Below, piece by piece: positions 62,597 through 64,000 of a stretch of 64,000 nt of DNA. How positions within the stretch are numbered: the stretch's first letter is position 1; each line of letters begins with the position of its first letter. The position numbers and the translations under genes are program-made. The notes beneath the pieces were generated by a model. It was not told where the DNA came from. It saw only the letters and a list, made by a program, of their open reading frames with translations, and ran no database searches. Origin of the DNA: Paraphaeosphaeria minitans (Eukaryota > Ascomycota > Dothideomycetes > Pleosporales > Didymosphaeriaceae); contig WJXW01000006.1 in assembly GCA_015832175.1 (NCBI GenBank), positions 1,302,001-1,366,000 on the forward strand. The letters are read 5' to 3'.

Positions 62597-64000
62597 TCAC
62601 AGTTCCGTTATCGAGCCATCTTCCTGACGCCATGTCCCGGTTCCTGCAGCAAAATTTCCAGGGGTGAAGGGCGTGCTTGCTGCAAAGAACATATCAGGAT
62701 CTTCCTCGCCGCTTCCTCGAGAGCTACCACGCCGCTTTCTCAAAGGGAGACTCGGTCTACCCGCTTCGTCTTTTCGCTCAGTTACTGGAATGCCAACAGT
62801 TGTATGCCTCCTATTTGGGGATATCGGTTGTAGAGCGGAGCGCTGCGTTTGAGGCCTTTCTGAGGTCTTTGATGTCGTGGAAGGGTTGCTGTATGGCACA
62901 CGAGCTGAGAGGTCTTTGGACGTGTGTCGCAGCTTCGATCGCTTTGGTGTCGACCCGTCCCGCGAATCTTGAGAATTCGACGAGAACGAGGCATCTGCTA
63001 AATAATTCATGATCGTGTTGGTGATGCCTTGAGTCAGGCCTGGTTTTATATCATGATCATGCTGATACGTGGCTTTCGAGATACGTCGGACGGGAGCTGG
63101 TTCAGGCGCGGGCAAGCCCATTGAGGTAAACACTCGTTTCTGCCAGGCCCTTAGCCCCTCGAGCTCATTCTCTTTCGTCCGACATTCTTGTTCAAGCTCC
63201 TGAACCTGGAATTGAAGAGGTGGAATGGACGCTTGAACGCGCTCGAATTCTTGCCGGGTGCTATCGTAAGCTTCCTGCAATGTAGAACGACAAGGTTAGC
63301 TTCACTCTAGAGTCTAAGAGTGGCGCTCTGGGTGCCATGAACAGCTACTATAGTCGTATGCACCAAGATCACATGCTCCGGGATGGCATGTAATGCAGAG
63401 CACAACGCTACCAGGCATCGGATCTCGCCTAAGTTCTATGTCCATAATCTCTTCTAACCAAGATCGCATCTCGCACCGAAATAGAATTCTACTCACATGT
63501 AAACGATGGTATTCTTCAGCAGCTGTCGAGGCCGCGACTTCGAGGTCGCTTTCACATTGAGCCTCGACTTCTTGTAAAGCTTTAGTCGAGGATTGAGCGA
63601 GCTCGTAGTGACGAACTTGTAAATCTGAACGCACATGCAAGGTCAGTACCATGGCCAATGATTGAATTACATGGAGCGTTACCCTCAAGTCTTCCGGTGG
63701 TCGCGGCAAAGTCAGTTCTGGTCTGTTGTAGATCACTTTCCAAAGCAGTAACCTTTTTTTTAATTCGAACTAGCTCCTCGTCCTTCTCAATAGCAGCTTG
63801 CTTTCCTTGGTTCAACTCGCGCTCGGCTTCCAGTAGACGAGCCTGGAGATTGTTGCAAAGATCTTCTAGGCGGACGTGGTCTTGTCGTTGATTCTCAATA
63901 ATGTCTTGTTCTTTCTCGAAACGGTGCTGCAGATTGTTGTACTGATCGGCAAGTTCAGACCTTGCGGCTTCATCTTTCACAAGCTCATCGCTAAGTGCAG
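62597..64000 (-). CDS. Long coiled-coil protein, 5' part beyond the right edge
   Basis: Visible exons are 64000-63684 (partial), 63624-63497 and 63274-62597, with GT-AG introns and matching phases; about 374 residues are in the window. The first two exons are continuous coiled coil (ELADQYNNLQHRFEKEQDII, LCNNLQARLLEAERELNQGK, ALESDLQQTRTDFAATTGRL, LQEVEAQCESDLEVAASTAA). The coil goes on in the last exon (EFERVQASIPPLQFQVQELE). The C-terminus is disordered and basic (TPKRSKLRHTSKDL, SLPLRKRRGSSRGSG), followed by DPDMFFAASTPFTPGNF. The basic tail after a long coil is reminiscent of chromosome-axis, kinetochore or spindle-pole proteins, but I cannot name it. The missing N-terminus would decide. 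Confidence 0.7.

Overview
The window looks like nuclear DNA of a filamentous ascomycete (Pezizomycotina, most likely a Dothideomycete). The evidence is eukaryotic gene structure with very short GT-AG introns (mostly 45-70 bp, many with a CTAAC/CTGAC branch site), typical fungal single-copy proteins (Nmt1, Rpn2, Cet1, Cox10, Erg4, Elp6, Nbs1, Mgr2), an AA9 polysaccharide monooxygenase, a fungal RdRP, and an AT-rich block with the TpA excess expected of repeat-induced point mutation (RIP).

Layout. Positions 1-2330 are an AT-rich, RIP-degraded retrotransposon remnant ending in an 18-bp minisatellite; composition then switches abruptly to gene-bearing sequence. 3331-11981 carries a MARVEL-type membrane protein, a large conserved fungal protein of unknown function, mitochondrial ribosomal protein bL36m and N-myristoyltransferase. 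12415-14297 is a sugar-transporter pseudogene. 15258-22442 holds a secreted histidine acid phosphatase, a small hydrophilic protein, an AT-hook nuclear protein and a membrane-anchored pepsin-fold protein that appears to lack its catalytic aspartates. 24338-33366 is more accessory: an orphan gene interrupted by TAG, a decayed MFS remnant and a coiled-coil gene with several in-frame stops surround two conserved genes, the SLMAP/PRO45-type STRIPAK subunit and MGR2. From 34453 to the right edge the content is mostly housekeeping: AA9 LPMO, COX10, RPN2, RNA triphosphatase, pyruvate kinase, a DUF1748 mitochondrial mini-protein, NBS1, an RBR ubiquitin ligase, ERG4, ELP6, an RNA-dependent RNA polymerase whose 5' end abuts a 12 x 16-bp array, and the 3' part of a coiled-coil gene that runs off the window.

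There are no operons and no obvious biosynthetic cluster. Several genes share divergent promoters (MARVEL/DUF protein, FHA protein/MGR2, pyruvate kinase/DUF1748, NBS1/RBR ligase), some carrying TACCTACC tracts. I see no convincing undescribed multi-gene system. The most informative signals are the lesions: every in-frame nonsense codon I found in the broken genes is TAA or TAG in a context that a C-to-T change at CpA (or its complement) would produce. Exon models were built by eye from splice consensus, frame continuity and remembered family sequences; no search was run.
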